Of a stretch of DNA of 11,532 nucleotides, positions 1 to 7,280 are shown one piece after another. The translations under genes were made by a program, and so were the position numbers. This DNA comes from Spirochaetota bacterium (GTDB lineage: Bacteria; Spirochaetota; Spirochaetia; DSM-27196; PWMO01). The stretch spans positions 1 through 11,532 of the forward strand of contig JAAAOR010000153.1 of NCBI GenBank assembly GCA_009908735.1, read 5' to 3'. The notes beneath the pieces are model-generated. The model was not told where the DNA came from. It worked only from the letters and a program-made list of their open reading frames with translations, and did not search any database. How positions within the stretch are numbered: position 1 is the first letter of the stretch; every line of letters begins with the position of its first letter.

Positions 1-2237
1 CGGGCAAGCTCGTAGAGGTGATCGTAGTACTCGAGGTAGGGGTGTAGCGCCGGCGAGGCGAGGAGCCGATAGCGATACCCGAAGCGGTACCACAGATCCG
101 AAACGATATCGGAGATGGGCTCCTCGTCGACACGGTCGCTTACCTCGGCGTAGAGCTCGACACCGAGACGGTATTTCGCCGCGTCCTCATCGGAGAGCTC
201 GCCGGCCATCGTCCCGACGAAGGGCCCGCCCCCGCCAAGCAAGAGCCGCGAAAGCGCATCATCGGAGAGGTTCACCAGTGGCGATCGCAGAACCGAGGCG
301 TAGGCGGCTCGGTCTTCGGGATGCACGCAGAGCTGGAGCACGTTGTACACGTCGTACGCGGGCGCAGACTCGAAGAGGCTTCGTACGCTCTGCGTGGAGT
401 ACGGCACCCCGAAGAGCCTGAGCATACGCTCGTAGTGTCGCTGATTACTGGTCGAGCGCATGAGGATCGCCACGTCGTCGTAGCCCGCGGCGCGCTCACC
501 GTTCGGTCCGCGGGCGGTCCAGATGCCGTCTTCCACCGCGTCGCGAATGCTTTTCGCCACGTAGTAGGCCTCGGCCTGATCGCGATGGAGCAGATCCTCG
601 GTCTCGCCCCCGTTGCCGACAGCCCCCGGAGCCCCGGTGCCTGTGTCCCCGCCGCCCGCGTCGCCGCCGGCGGTGTCGTCGTCCTCCAGCGGCTTCCAGG
701 CAATTCGAACGCGGGCCAGCGTGTCGGCGCCGGCGGCGTTTTCGGAGGTCTTGTCACCGGCGGCGGCGCCCTCGTCAGCGTCGTCCGCCCCTGCAGCCTC
801 CGGCGCCTGCAGGGGCGCGAAGCGGGCTTCGTAGTCTGCGCTTGCGCCGGCCATCGCCCGGGAAAAGACAGAGTTGAAAAAAGAAATGAGCGATGGTGCA
901 CTTCGGTAGTTGAACGGGAGCTCGAGCGCATCCCCGCCGGCGGCCTCGAGCTCCTCGGAGAGGCTCTTGAAGACGCTCACGTCGGCGCCGCGAAAGCGAT
1001 AAATCGACTGTTTCTCATCGCCCACGAAGAAGAGCTTCCGGGTGTCGAGCTGCGCGGCGCTCACCCTGCCGTCGCCCTCCCCGCCCTCGCCCCCCGGCGA
1101 AGCACCGGCGCGGAGTGAAAGCAGATACAGAAGCTCCTTCTGCAGCTCGTTATTGTCCTGGAACTCATCGATCATGATGAAGCGGAATCGCCCGCCGTAG
1201 TACTCGCGCAGTCCGCCATCACTCTTGAGCAGGTCGACGGCGAGCTCCATCACGTCCCGATAGGAGAGCAGCCCGCGGCGACGCTTCTCCGCGCGCACCT
1301 GTTGCTCGAAGTCTCCGACGAGGTTGTAGAGCTCGGCGAGGTCGTCGCGCACAAGAAAGGTATCTACGAGCGTGTTGATCTCCCCTTTGAGCCTTTTGAT
1401 TTCGTCCACGCAGGTCTTGTAGATTTCGACGGCATCTGCCTTGCTGCCGCCGGTGCGCTTGTTGATGGCGGACGCGGCGGTAACGAAGTCTTCCAGGCCC
1501 TCAGGCGGCTGATCCATCCGCGCCGGGTCCCAGTCCGGATCGAGAGAAACCCCGGCAAGCGCCTCCTGCGCCGTCGCAATTGCCTTCGGCGTGGGATCCA
1601 GCGACATGAGCGTGGCCAGCACCGAGTCAAGCTCCCCGATACGCCGTCGGTACAGCCGCCCGAGCTCCTGAATCTGCGCGGAGAGCCACGAGGCGGGATT
1701 CTGCGCTCTCGAGACCAGGACGTAGTTCCGGGCAAGCATGGCAAAGCCGTCGGAGCGGACCGAGTCGAAGCCGTTGAGGGCGATAAAGCGCGCGAGCACC
1801 GGGTTGTGCCGATTGTCGAGCAGAAACGCGAGTGCCGCATCTTCGGAGAGACGGTCGATTTCCTCCTCGTCGACGCGGAAGCTCGTCGGCACCCCGAAGC
1901 GCGTGCACCCGTTTCGGGCGATCCGGCCACAGAAGCTGTCGACGGTAGAGATGTGCGCCGTCTCGAAGCGTCCGAGCTGCTCGGCGACGAAGGGATCCTC
2001 GCGATACTCGCTGAGACTGCGAAAAATCCGCTCGTACATCTCCGCAGCGGCCTTTCGGGTGAAGGTGAGCGTGAGGATGCGGTCGACGGGCACCTGCTCA
2101 TCGAGCACCAGGCGCAGGTATCGCTCCGAGAGCACGCGCGTTTTTCCTGACCCCGCTCCTGCGGTCACGACGGCATTTCGGCGTGAGTCGACTGCCCGCT
2201 GCTGTTTCTCGTCGAGCGTAACTCTGCCTTGCGCCAC
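1..2237 (-). CDS. addA: AddA-like UvrD/Rep superfamily 1 helicase, recombination helicase-nuclease subunit (partial, C-terminus beyond left edge)
   Basis: This encodes the motor subunit expected to unwind and help resect broken DNA ends, together with the AddB-like partner encoded just upstream. Motifs read on the minus strand, numbered from the GTG: Q-motif EKQQRAV (10-16), Walker A TAGAGSGKT (25-33), motif Ia LTFTRKAAAEM, Walker B DEFQD (357-361), motif III GDEKQSIYRFRG (about 405-417), motif IV LPFNYRS (about 440), then a later DVAILMRS segment. About 745 residues are present; AddA and RecB proteins exceed 1000, so the C-terminal helicase motifs and any nuclease domain lie outside. The GTG at 2235-2237 follows the AddB-like stop by 7 nt, with a TAGG element partly inside that stop, suggesting coupled translation. 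Two Gly/Ala/Asp-rich stretches interrupt the protein: a short one after the Walker B region (near 1060-1115) and a longer one near 594-805. A RecB-type protein is the alternative; the partner gene favours AddA. Confidence 0.9.
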   Translation of the reverse strand, partial: MAQGRVTLDEKQQRAVDSRRNAVVTAGAGSGKTRVLSERYLRLVLDEQVPVDRILTLTFTRKAAAEMYERIFRSLSEYREDPFVAEQLGRFETAHISTVDSFCGRIARNGCTRFGVPTSFRVDEEEIDRLSEDAALAFLLDNRHNPVLARFIALNGFDSVRSDGFAMLARNYVLVSRAQNPASWLSAQIQELGRLYRRRIGELDSVLATLMSLDPTPKAIATAQEALAGVSLDPDWDPARMDQPPEGLEDFVTAASAINKRTGGSKADAVEIYKTCVDEIKRLKGEINTLVDTFLVRDDLAELYNLVGDFEQQVRAEKRRRGLLSYRDVMELAVDLLKSDGGLREYYGGRFRFIMIDEFQDNNELQKELLYLLSLRAGASPGGEGGEGDGRVSAAQLDTRKLFFVGDEKQSIYRFRGADVSVFKSLSEELEAAGGDALELPFNYRSAPSLISFFNSVFSRAMAGASADYEARFAPLQAPEAAGADDADEGAAAGDKTSENAAGADTLARVRIAWKPLEDDDTAGGDAGGGDTGTGAPGAVGNGGETEDLLHRDQAEAYYVAKSIRDAVEDGIWTARGPNGERAAGYDDVAILMRSTSNQRHYERMLRLFGVPYSTQSVRSLFESAPAYDVYNVLQLCVHPEDRAAYASVLRSPLVNLSDDALSRLLLGGGGPFVGTMAGELSDEDAAKYRLGVELYAEVSDRVDEEPISDIVSDLWYRFGYRYRLLASPALHPYLEYYDHLYELA

Positions 2238-2244
2238 CTCGCAC

Positions 2245-4971
2245 CTACCCCGTAACGAATCTCGCCCGGCAGATGCCGGGGAAGGAACAGGACTCACATC
2301 CGCCCCGCGGGTCGGGAAAGCGGAAATCCCCCCGCCGCAGGCCCTCGAGCATACCCACCGCCGCCTCGCGGGCCGCCCCCCTCGATGATTCGAGCGCCTC
2401 CTCATCGAGGGCCGCCTTCTCGCCCTCGCCGAAGACCGGGAGATAGCTCACCTTCTCCACCGAATAGAGGTAGAGCCCCGCTATCGTCCGGTCGAGCCGC
2501 GAGAGAATCTCCGCGTAGAGAGGGAGCTGAAGCTCTTCGACTTGTGTCGGGTCCTCCGGGGCCACTCGGAATGCCTTTTTCGCCGGCAGGCGATTCTTCT
2601 TATAGTCGATAACGACGGCGCCGGCGGCATCCTCGCCACCCGCGGCCGGCCCGACCATCCGCCTGTCCATAAAGCCGCCGAGCACCGCATCCCCTTCGAA
2701 ATCGACCGACTCGTAGCGCTCGAGAACCTCGATCCGCCACCCGTCGAAGCGTTCTGCGTCTTTTTGGATGAGCGCGTGCATGCTCTCTTCGAGCTTGGCC
2801 CTCAGCGCCACAATCTCTGCCGGAGAGAGGGAAGTTCGCCGCAGAGCCCAGTCCTCAGTAACCTCGACCGCCGCCGGGCGGACCCACCCGTGATAGAGCT
2901 CGGTCTCGTCGCGCCGAAACACCCCTGAGTGCTCGAGGATTCGCGTGTACAGCCGCTCGAAGCCCTGGTGGTAGGTCCGCCCGGCATCCGCGGCTGTACG
3001 GGCGCCGCGGGTGTAGGCCTCGGGGTCGAGGCGCAGAAGAGTGCCCAGCAGATATCCGAAGGGGCAATGACGATAGCCTCCCACATCGCTCGGGGAGAGG
3101 CGAATCCGCCCCTCGTCGGTGCGGCGTGCGGCGTGCAGGCGGCTGCGAAGGGCATCGTCATCGACGACGGTCTGCGACCACTCGGGTCGGCGATCCGTGA
3201 AGCCGGTGGCGCTCATATGGGACAGCCCGTACAGCTGATCCTCGTACACCCGCGCGGGAAGCTCCCGGGCCTCGGTGAAATAGCCGCGCTCGGCGTCGAA
3301 GGGGTCGAGGGCAGCCTCGCCCCGACGAATCTCCTGCACGAGGCCCCGCTCGGCGAACCAGCTTGGCGGCAGATCCGGGCCGGAGAAGCTCTCGCGCGAG
3401 TAACTGGCCGCGACGCTCGAGCCCGAGACGGCATACGCAGCCGCATAGTCATCCGAGAGATCGGTGTCGGTAAGACCAAGGCGCTCCTTCTCATCGTCGC
3501 GCAGGAAACCGTACGGAGAGTGTACGAGCCGCATCCGCGAGTGAGAGGCGTTTACGAGGAAGTGATACCGCGGCTCGATGCCCGCTGCCACCCGGTAGGG
3601 GTAGAGCGCGATTCCGGCGGCCGCGTCGCGGGGAACGTAGACCCGCGACCTGAGCGCGCGCAGCCAGACGTCAAAGGGCCGTCGCGGGACAACGCCAACG
3701 CGCTCCGATACGTCGATGAGATCGGAGAGCACGTCGAGGCAACTCTGGAACACCCGCAACTGCGTGCGGCTCCAGGCGCCCGTGTCGAGAAAGGTGCCGA
3801 AAAACTCGTAGAGTGCGCGGCGAAGCCCACTGAACGAGTCGGCGCTCTCCAAGGCACGGGTCTGCGCTCGTAGCCGTCCGTAGAGAGTGCGCTCAGCACG
3901 GTACTTGTCACCGCCGAGCGCCGAGAGCCAGACATCCTGCTCCCGCCCCGCGTCGCGGTAGTTTCTCAGGCAGCCTCGCTCGATGCCGAGGCGTATCACT
4001 CGTCTCATTGCCGCCGGGTCCCTCCACGGGACTGCGCGGTCGAGCAACAGCGCCTGCATGGCATCGAGCCCGTAGCCGGACTGCGGCAACCCGTGAAGAT
4101 TCTCAAAGAGCCGTCCGGCCGGATAGGAGGTCAGCGGCTTTCCGGCCCGCAGACTCGTCGGGATGCTCCGCCTGCGGCAGGCGCGCTCGAGATAGGTGAG
4201 GAAGGCATCGTTTCCGCATACCGTGACCGCGATGTCGCGCGAGGACACCCCGTCGTCGAGAAGGGTCTCGAGGTGGGCGCAGAGGTCGCGGATCTCAGCG
4301 CGGGAGGTTTCGTACTCCCTCATCACGGGCCCGGCGGCATCGACAACATCCCGCGAGGCGCCGTCCTCGCCGCCGATGAGTCTCACTGCCGGATTGCCGC
4401 GAAGCGCCGGCTCGAACTCGCCGAAGTCGGTGATGAGCCGGGGGTGGAAAATCACATACTCCCGCCGCCCGGGCTCGAAGCGCTGCACTTCCCAGGCGGG
4501 CTCGAAAAACCCGTGGGCATCGAGAAAGTGCCGATAGCGACGTGAGAGCTCGGCCACATCGGACCGGAGCCGCGGCTCGAGGCCCGTGTCGACTCCTACG
4601 GAGGAGAGAACGGCCAGGGTAGGCAGAATAGACTCTATATCCGGGGCAAAGGCGTCCGCCTCCTCGGCGTAGCGGGAATCAACGATGCGCGAGAGAAACG
4701 GGCGATCGGCGTTTTCGGAGAGCAGGGCGTCGGCAAAGAGCATGCGAATCGTTCGGTTCACCGGCGCGAGCGCCTCCCGTTCCTGCAAAACATGCTCTTT
4801 GAACGTGTCCCAGGAGATAAAACGGTCGCTGCGCACGGCCCTTGAGGGACTACGCCGGGCCGTCTCCGCTCGCCAGAAGGCTGCTGCGACCTCCGAGGGA
4901 AACACGAACACCACGCTCGGTCGCGGGAGGCTATCTTCGATTGTCGGGAATACGGATCGGGTGGCTGTCAT
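2245..4971 (-). CDS. addB: AddB-like PD-(D/E)XK nuclease with Fe-S staple, recombination helicase-nuclease subunit
   Basis: This 908-residue protein is the likely nuclease partner of the helicase encoded next. The C-terminal domain begins around LSPSDVGGYRHCPF, and has catalytic motifs in GGFMDRR and VVIDYKKN (Asp789, Lys791). It ends with CESCSFPGIC. Cys636 plus Cys892, Cys895 and Cys901 give the one-plus-CxxCx5C pattern that binds a structural 4Fe-4S cluster in AddB and related nucleases. The middle part has the AddB/RecC-like segment leading to FLRDDEKERLGL. No Walker A loop is seen near the N-terminus, where the family's first motif would fall (around VVFVFPSEVAAAFW, residues 18-31), so it is probably not an active helicase. 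It is shorter than B. subtilis AddB, which is about 1170 residues. The ATG at 4969-4971 is chosen because the frame, although open for 127 more codons, then runs antisense through a well-supported plus-strand gene. There is no Shine-Dalgarno sequence before this ATG. The family is secure; the exact subunit name is inferred. Confidence 0.85.
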   Translation of the reverse strand: MTATRSVFPTIEDSLPRPSVVFVFPSEVAAAFWRAETARRSPSRAVRSDRFISWDTFKEHVLQEREALAPVNRTIRMLFADALLSENADRPFLSRIVDSRYAEEADAFAPDIESILPTLAVLSSVGVDTGLEPRLRSDVAELSRRYRHFLDAHGFFEPAWEVQRFEPGRREYVIFHPRLITDFGEFEPALRGNPAVRLIGGEDGASRDVVDAAGPVMREYETSRAEIRDLCAHLETLLDDGVSSRDIAVTVCGNDAFLTYLERACRRRSIPTSLRAGKPLTSYPAGRLFENLHGLPQSGYGLDAMQALLLDRAVPWRDPAAMRRVIRLGIERGCLRNYRDAGREQDVWLSALGGDKYRAERTLYGRLRAQTRALESADSFSGLRRALYEFFGTFLDTGAWSRTQLRVFQSCLDVLSDLIDVSERVGVVPRRPFDVWLRALRSRVYVPRDAAAGIALYPYRVAAGIEPRYHFLVNASHSRMRLVHSPYGFLRDDEKERLGLTDTDLSDDYAAAYAVSGSSVAASYSRESFSGPDLPPSWFAERGLVQEIRRGEAALDPFDAERGYFTEARELPARVYEDQLYGLSHMSATGFTDRRPEWSQTVVDDDALRSRLHAARRTDEGRIRLSPSDVGGYRHCPFGYLLGTLLRLDPEAYTRGARTAADAGRTYHQGFERLYTRILEHSGVFRRDETELYHGWVRPAAVEVTEDWALRRTSLSPAEIVALRAKLEESMHALIQKDAERFDGWRIEVLERYESVDFEGDAVLGGFMDRRMVGPAAGGEDAAGAVVIDYKKNRLPAKKAFRVAPEDPTQVEELQLPLYAEILSRLDRTIAGLYLYSVEKVSYLPVFGEGEKAALDEEALESSRGAAREAAVGMLEGLRRGDFRFPDPRGGCESCSFPGICRARFVTG

Positions 4972-4986
4972 CGAAATCTGTAATCG

Positions 4987-5015
4987 AGCATAGCCTTTGT
5001 TCCGAAATTTGAAAA
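4987..5015 (-). promoter_or_regulatory. Candidate promoter for the addB-addA operon
   Basis: On the minus strand there is a -35 TTTTCA (5010-5015, 4 of 6 to consensus), a 17-nt spacer and a -10 TATGCT (4987-4992, 4 of 6). Transcription would start near 4980, leaving about 9 nt before the ATG at 4971. It lies in the 60-bp divergent gap shared with the plus-strand gene at 5032. The match is modest, so it is only a candidate. Confidence 0.3.
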
Positions 5016-5017
5016 CA

Positions 5018-5023
5018 GGGAGG
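5018..5023 (+). promoter_or_regulatory. Ribosome binding site deciding a GTG start
   Basis: GGGAGG sits 8 nt before GTG 5032-5034, an ideal distance. The ATG directly after it (5024) reads ATG CCA TTG TGA and stops at once, so the GTG is the start. Confidence 0.7.
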
Positions 5024-5031
5024 ATGCCATT

Positions 5032-5259
5032 GTGAACAACTTGCGACGCAAAAGACACTACAAGGTGAAGGGCATCGCCGGCGTTGAAACCTACCTCGAA
5101 GTCACACGCGAGGAAACCGAGGGCTATCGCATTCTCATCCGAACCTATACCGACCACGGCTCGGTCAAGGAATCGGAGGAGTTCATAAGCTTTCACCTCT
5201 TCGACGCCTGCGTGCGAACCGGTTACCTCACCGAATACCGCGAGGCGGTGCCCGCATAA
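5032..5259 (+). CDS. Small hypothetical protein, 75 residues
   Basis: I do not recognise this protein. It is a soluble, charged protein with a basic N-terminus (NNLRRKRHYKVKG). Alternating hydrophobic and polar residues follow (TYLEVTREETEGYRILIRTY), suggesting beta strands. The C-terminal part reads EFISFHLFDACVRTGYLTEY and looks helical. There is no signal peptide, membrane segment or metal-binding motif; the single Cys is isolated. Support for a real gene is the strong ribosome binding site, its position in an otherwise empty gap between divergent addBA and a tRNA gene, and a natural amino acid composition. The antisense frame is also open here but reads as an extension of the AddB-like ORF with no family resemblance. 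No terminator follows it. Function is unknown; a small DNA- or RNA-binding role would be only a guess from its basic N-terminus. Confidence 0.7.
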   Translation: MNNLRRKRHYKVKGIAGVETYLEVTREETEGYRILIRTYTDHGSVKESEEFISFHLFDACVRTGYLTEYREAVPA

Positions 5260-5341
5260 CGACCGAAACCGCAGCCGCGAGGCCCGTTTAACTCTCCGCC
5301 GTCTGCCCCCGCGGGGAATCTCTGCAACCGGTCTCAGAACC

Positions 5342-5371
5342 TTGACAATCAACGCGCTTTGCGAATAAGCT
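5342..5371 (+). promoter_or_regulatory. Promoter of the tRNA-Ala gene
   Basis: A perfect -35 TTGACA (5342-5347) is followed after 18 nt by TAAGCT (5366-5371, 3 of 6 to consensus). Initiation near 5378 would leave about ten nucleotides of 5' leader on the tRNA precursor. The 128-bp gap from 5260 otherwise holds only a CCCCGCGGGG palindrome (5307-5316) with no U-tract. Confidence 0.6.
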
Positions 5372-5387
5372 TTTGCAACGTATTCGT

Positions 5388-5461
5388 GGGGGTGTAGCTC
5401 AGTTGGCTAGAGTACCTGAATGGCATTCAGGGGGTCACGGGTTCGAATCCCGTCACCTCCA
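5388..5461 (+). tRNA. tRNA-Ala, anticodon GGC
   Basis: The full cloverleaf can be read. The acceptor stem GGGGGTG (5388-5394) pairs with CACCTCC (5454-5460), including a G3-U70 wobble, the main identity element for alanyl-tRNA synthetase. The D-stem starts at 5397. The anticodon stem is CCTGA/TCAGG (5415-5419 with 5427-5431) with loop ATGGCAT and anticodon GGC at 5422-5424. The T-arm is ACGGG-TTCGAAT-CCCGT (5437-5453) and the discriminator base is A5461. The next bases are ATA, so CCA is not encoded and must be added enzymatically. It reads GCC, and GCU by wobble. No terminator lies between it and the gene at 5491. Confidence 0.97.
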
Positions 5462-5490
5462 ATACCCACTTTTCGCTCACTGACAGGTTC

Positions 5491-7149
5491 ATGGCAGAAG
5501 ATTCCGGGAAAACGGACAACAACTTCGAAGAAACGGATGTTTCGGACCTTCTCCCGGTCGAAGACGACGCTCATCAAGGCTCGGAGAGCGGCGGAGGCGA
5601 TGTCCCCGATTTTTCTGAGCTCTTTGAGGAGGCGGAGTCCAAGAACAGTCGATCCTCTACCGACGTAGCTCCGGCGACCGAGCGCGAGTCTTTCCGGGTA
5701 CCCCAGAAGCTGCACGAGGAACCTAAGCCCTACTTCAACGACAAGAAGTTTTACCAGAAAGTTCTCACCGGAGAGGGGGAACCGGCGAAGCGGCTTCACT
5801 CCCAGCTCGGTGCCTTCCTGAACGCGGAAGACTCCAAAGAGCGATCTAACTACCGAGGACGGCTGATAACAGCGTTCTGGGAGGTAGCGGCAAGTATTGC
5901 CGGCAAGATACACTCCGGCCTCCCCGAGCCGAAAATCATCTTTCTCCGATTTGCCGCACTGCTGCCGACCATCATTTCGCCGGAGCAAAGGCGAATGATC
6001 TCCAGTGTCGTTTTCGAAAACAAAACGGGTGAGCCGATTCACTACGTCGACGAATGGCTGAAGGAGGTCTCTCGGGGCCGGATAAACGCCTCAGCCGTCG
6101 ACGAGACGAAAAGTGCCAAGCAAGATGACGCAAATCGCATCAATGCCGCCCTCGAGAAGACGCGCGGGAAGTATCAGAGCCAGATCACGGTTATCCGGAA
6201 TCGCATAAGCGAGATCGACGAGCAGGAGAGACTGTTGCGCGATCGGGCGGACCTCATTTCCCAGCATGGCGCGGCCGCCGGCTTCGACGATCTGAGCGCT
6301 CCTTACAACGAGGAACAACGCGCCGCGCTCGGCGAGATGACCAGCATCCTCCGTAAGCTCGGAACGCTCAACAAGGACTTGGCGCGGGAATACCAGGAGC
6401 TCGACACCATCTCGGAGCAGCTGGAAAACCTCGAGGACAAGGAGTCCGACACTACCGCCGTCGACACCAAGACGGTGGTCGCCGAGATGCGAACCATCCG
6501 CCAGATGGCGAAACTCTGCGTGGGCAGGCAGGGGAACCATTTCCCGATACTCATGAAGCACTACCTCAAGGGCGGTTTCGAGGACATCGGTGCCCGAGAA
6601 ACCGTCATCAAGATACTTGCCGAGGTCGAATACCTCGATCCGGGGATTTTCGAGCGGACCTTCAAACGTCAGACCAATCGCATCGTTCCGAACATCATCC
6701 TCATACCCTGTTACGGCGACCAGGGCGTGTGCTGGGAACCCTTTGAGCGGTTCAACCGTGCCACTAGCCGCGGGCGCGTGGCCATCCCCATGTATCCGAA
6801 AGATCTGCGCAGCGCGGTCATTTCCGCTGTTGGTGACCTCCGCTGGCAGGTTGCCAAGGAGAAGGCGCAACACTACTGGATGGAAGAGGGGCTCACGGGC
6901 TGGTACTACCAATGGTTTGCCGAGCGCAAAATGAAGGGTGATGTCAAGGATGCCTTTGTTCAGGATTACATCCTGTGGATCAACCGTGAGAGTGAGGGGA
7001 CGCAGAAGCTCGACCGTGAAGTTCGAGACATCTTCTGGCGCTATATTCCCTTTCCCCAGGACGTCAAGGAAAAGCTCAAGAATCGCGGCTTTGTCTACAC
7101 TGAGCTCTACAAAAAGGACAAGAATCGCGCTATGTCCGACGGCTACTAG
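5491..7149 (+). CDS. Uncharacterised soluble coiled-coil protein, 552 residues
   Basis: I do not recognise this family and assign no function. The N-terminal 70 or so residues are rich in Asp, Glu, Ser and Gly and look disordered. A folded segment follows (about 75-200, containing YFNDKKFYQKVL and SGLPEPKIIFLRF). Next comes a long charged heptad-like region (about 205-318: ANRINAALEKTRGKYQSQI through QELDTISEQLENLEDKE), a probable coiled coil broken near residue 270. The C-terminal part (about 330-552) is compact and aromatic-rich, with CYGDQGVCWEPF near 406 and GLTGWYYQWFAERK near 470. There is no signal peptide or membrane segment, so it is likely cytoplasmic. The ATG at 5491 has only a weak upstream AGG, 3 nt away. 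It lies 29 nt downstream of tRNA-Ala without an intervening terminator, so it may share its promoter. Composition is like that of its neighbours; I see no sign of recent transfer. A 390-residue antisense frame (6091-7263) is treated as a shadow. Confidence 0.8.
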   Translation: MAEDSGKTDNNFEETDVSDLLPVEDDAHQGSESGGGDVPDFSELFEEAESKNSRSSTDVAPATERESFRVPQKLHEEPKPYFNDKKFYQKVLTGEGEPAKRLHSQLGAFLNAEDSKERSNYRGRLITAFWEVAASIAGKIHSGLPEPKIIFLRFAALLPTIISPEQRRMISSVVFENKTGEPIHYVDEWLKEVSRGRINASAVDETKSAKQDDANRINAALEKTRGKYQSQITVIRNRISEIDEQERLLRDRADLISQHGAAAGFDDLSAPYNEEQRAALGEMTSILRKLGTLNKDLAREYQELDTISEQLENLEDKESDTTAVDTKTVVAEMRTIRQMAKLCVGRQGNHFPILMKHYLKGGFEDIGARETVIKILAEVEYLDPGIFERTFKRQTNRIVPNIILIPCYGDQGVCWEPFERFNRATSRGRVAIPMYPKDLRSAVISAVGDLRWQVAKEKAQHYWMEEGLTGWYYQWFAERKMKGDVKDAFVQDYILWINRESEGTQKLDREVRDIFWRYIPFPQDVKEKLKNRGFVYTELYKKDKNRAMSDGY

Positions 7150-7162
7150 TAACGCCCTGAGT

Positions 7163-7194
7163 CCGGCCGGAGCCGGAGCGGCCGGCCGGAGCCG
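7163..7194. repeat. GC-rich 13-nt direct repeat with hairpin potential
   Basis: CCGGCCGGAGCCG occurs at 7163-7175 and exactly again at 7182-7194 (period 19). CCGGCCG (7163-7169) can also pair with CGGCCGG (7179-7185) around a 9-nt loop. It lies 14 nt after the stop of the 552-residue gene. No U-tract follows, so it is not a standard intrinsic terminator, although it may form a barrier or protect the 3' end. Confidence 0.55.
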
Positions 7195-7223
7195 AAGCTG
7201 CCCCCCGCACTTTGCATACCATC

Positions 7224-7253
7224 TGTACATGACCGATCCACTTGGGTTATCCT
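7224..7253 (+). promoter_or_regulatory. Weak promoter candidate for the acyl-CoA dehydrogenase gene
   Basis: TGTACA (7224-7229, 4 of 6 to -35 consensus), 18-nt spacer, TATCCT (7248-7253, 4 of 6 to -10 consensus). A start near 7260 would give a leader of about 21 nt containing the GGTAGGG ribosome binding site. Read-through from upstream is an equally good explanation. Confidence 0.2.
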
Positions 7254-7280
7254 GCCCGCACAAAGGTAGGGTATGTGTTT

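Noticed and set aside
321..2150. Plus-strand frames of 265 and 282 residues opposite the helicase
   Set aside because: The minus strand shows an uninterrupted helicase frame with all expected motifs in order; the plus frames are shadows.
5024..5035. ATG at 5024 as start of the 75-residue gene
   Set aside because: It abuts the ribosome binding site with no spacing and hits a stop after three codons.
4972..5352. Upstream extension of the AddB-like frame by 127 codons
   Set aside because: The extension is antisense to a plus-strand gene with a strong ribosome site, looks unlike AddB N-termini, and the ATG at 4971 gives a sensible start to the family-like sequence.
5440..5461. tRNA-Ala 3' end as an integration site of a mobile element
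   Set aside because: No integrase gene and no direct repeat of the tRNA 3' end was found within the window, and flanking genes look native.
6091..7263. 390-residue antisense frame on the minus strand
   Set aside because: It overlaps the 552-residue plus-strand gene almost throughout, has no recognisable motif or ribosome site, and its Leu/Val/Gly-rich composition is what an antisense reading of a GC-rich gene produces.
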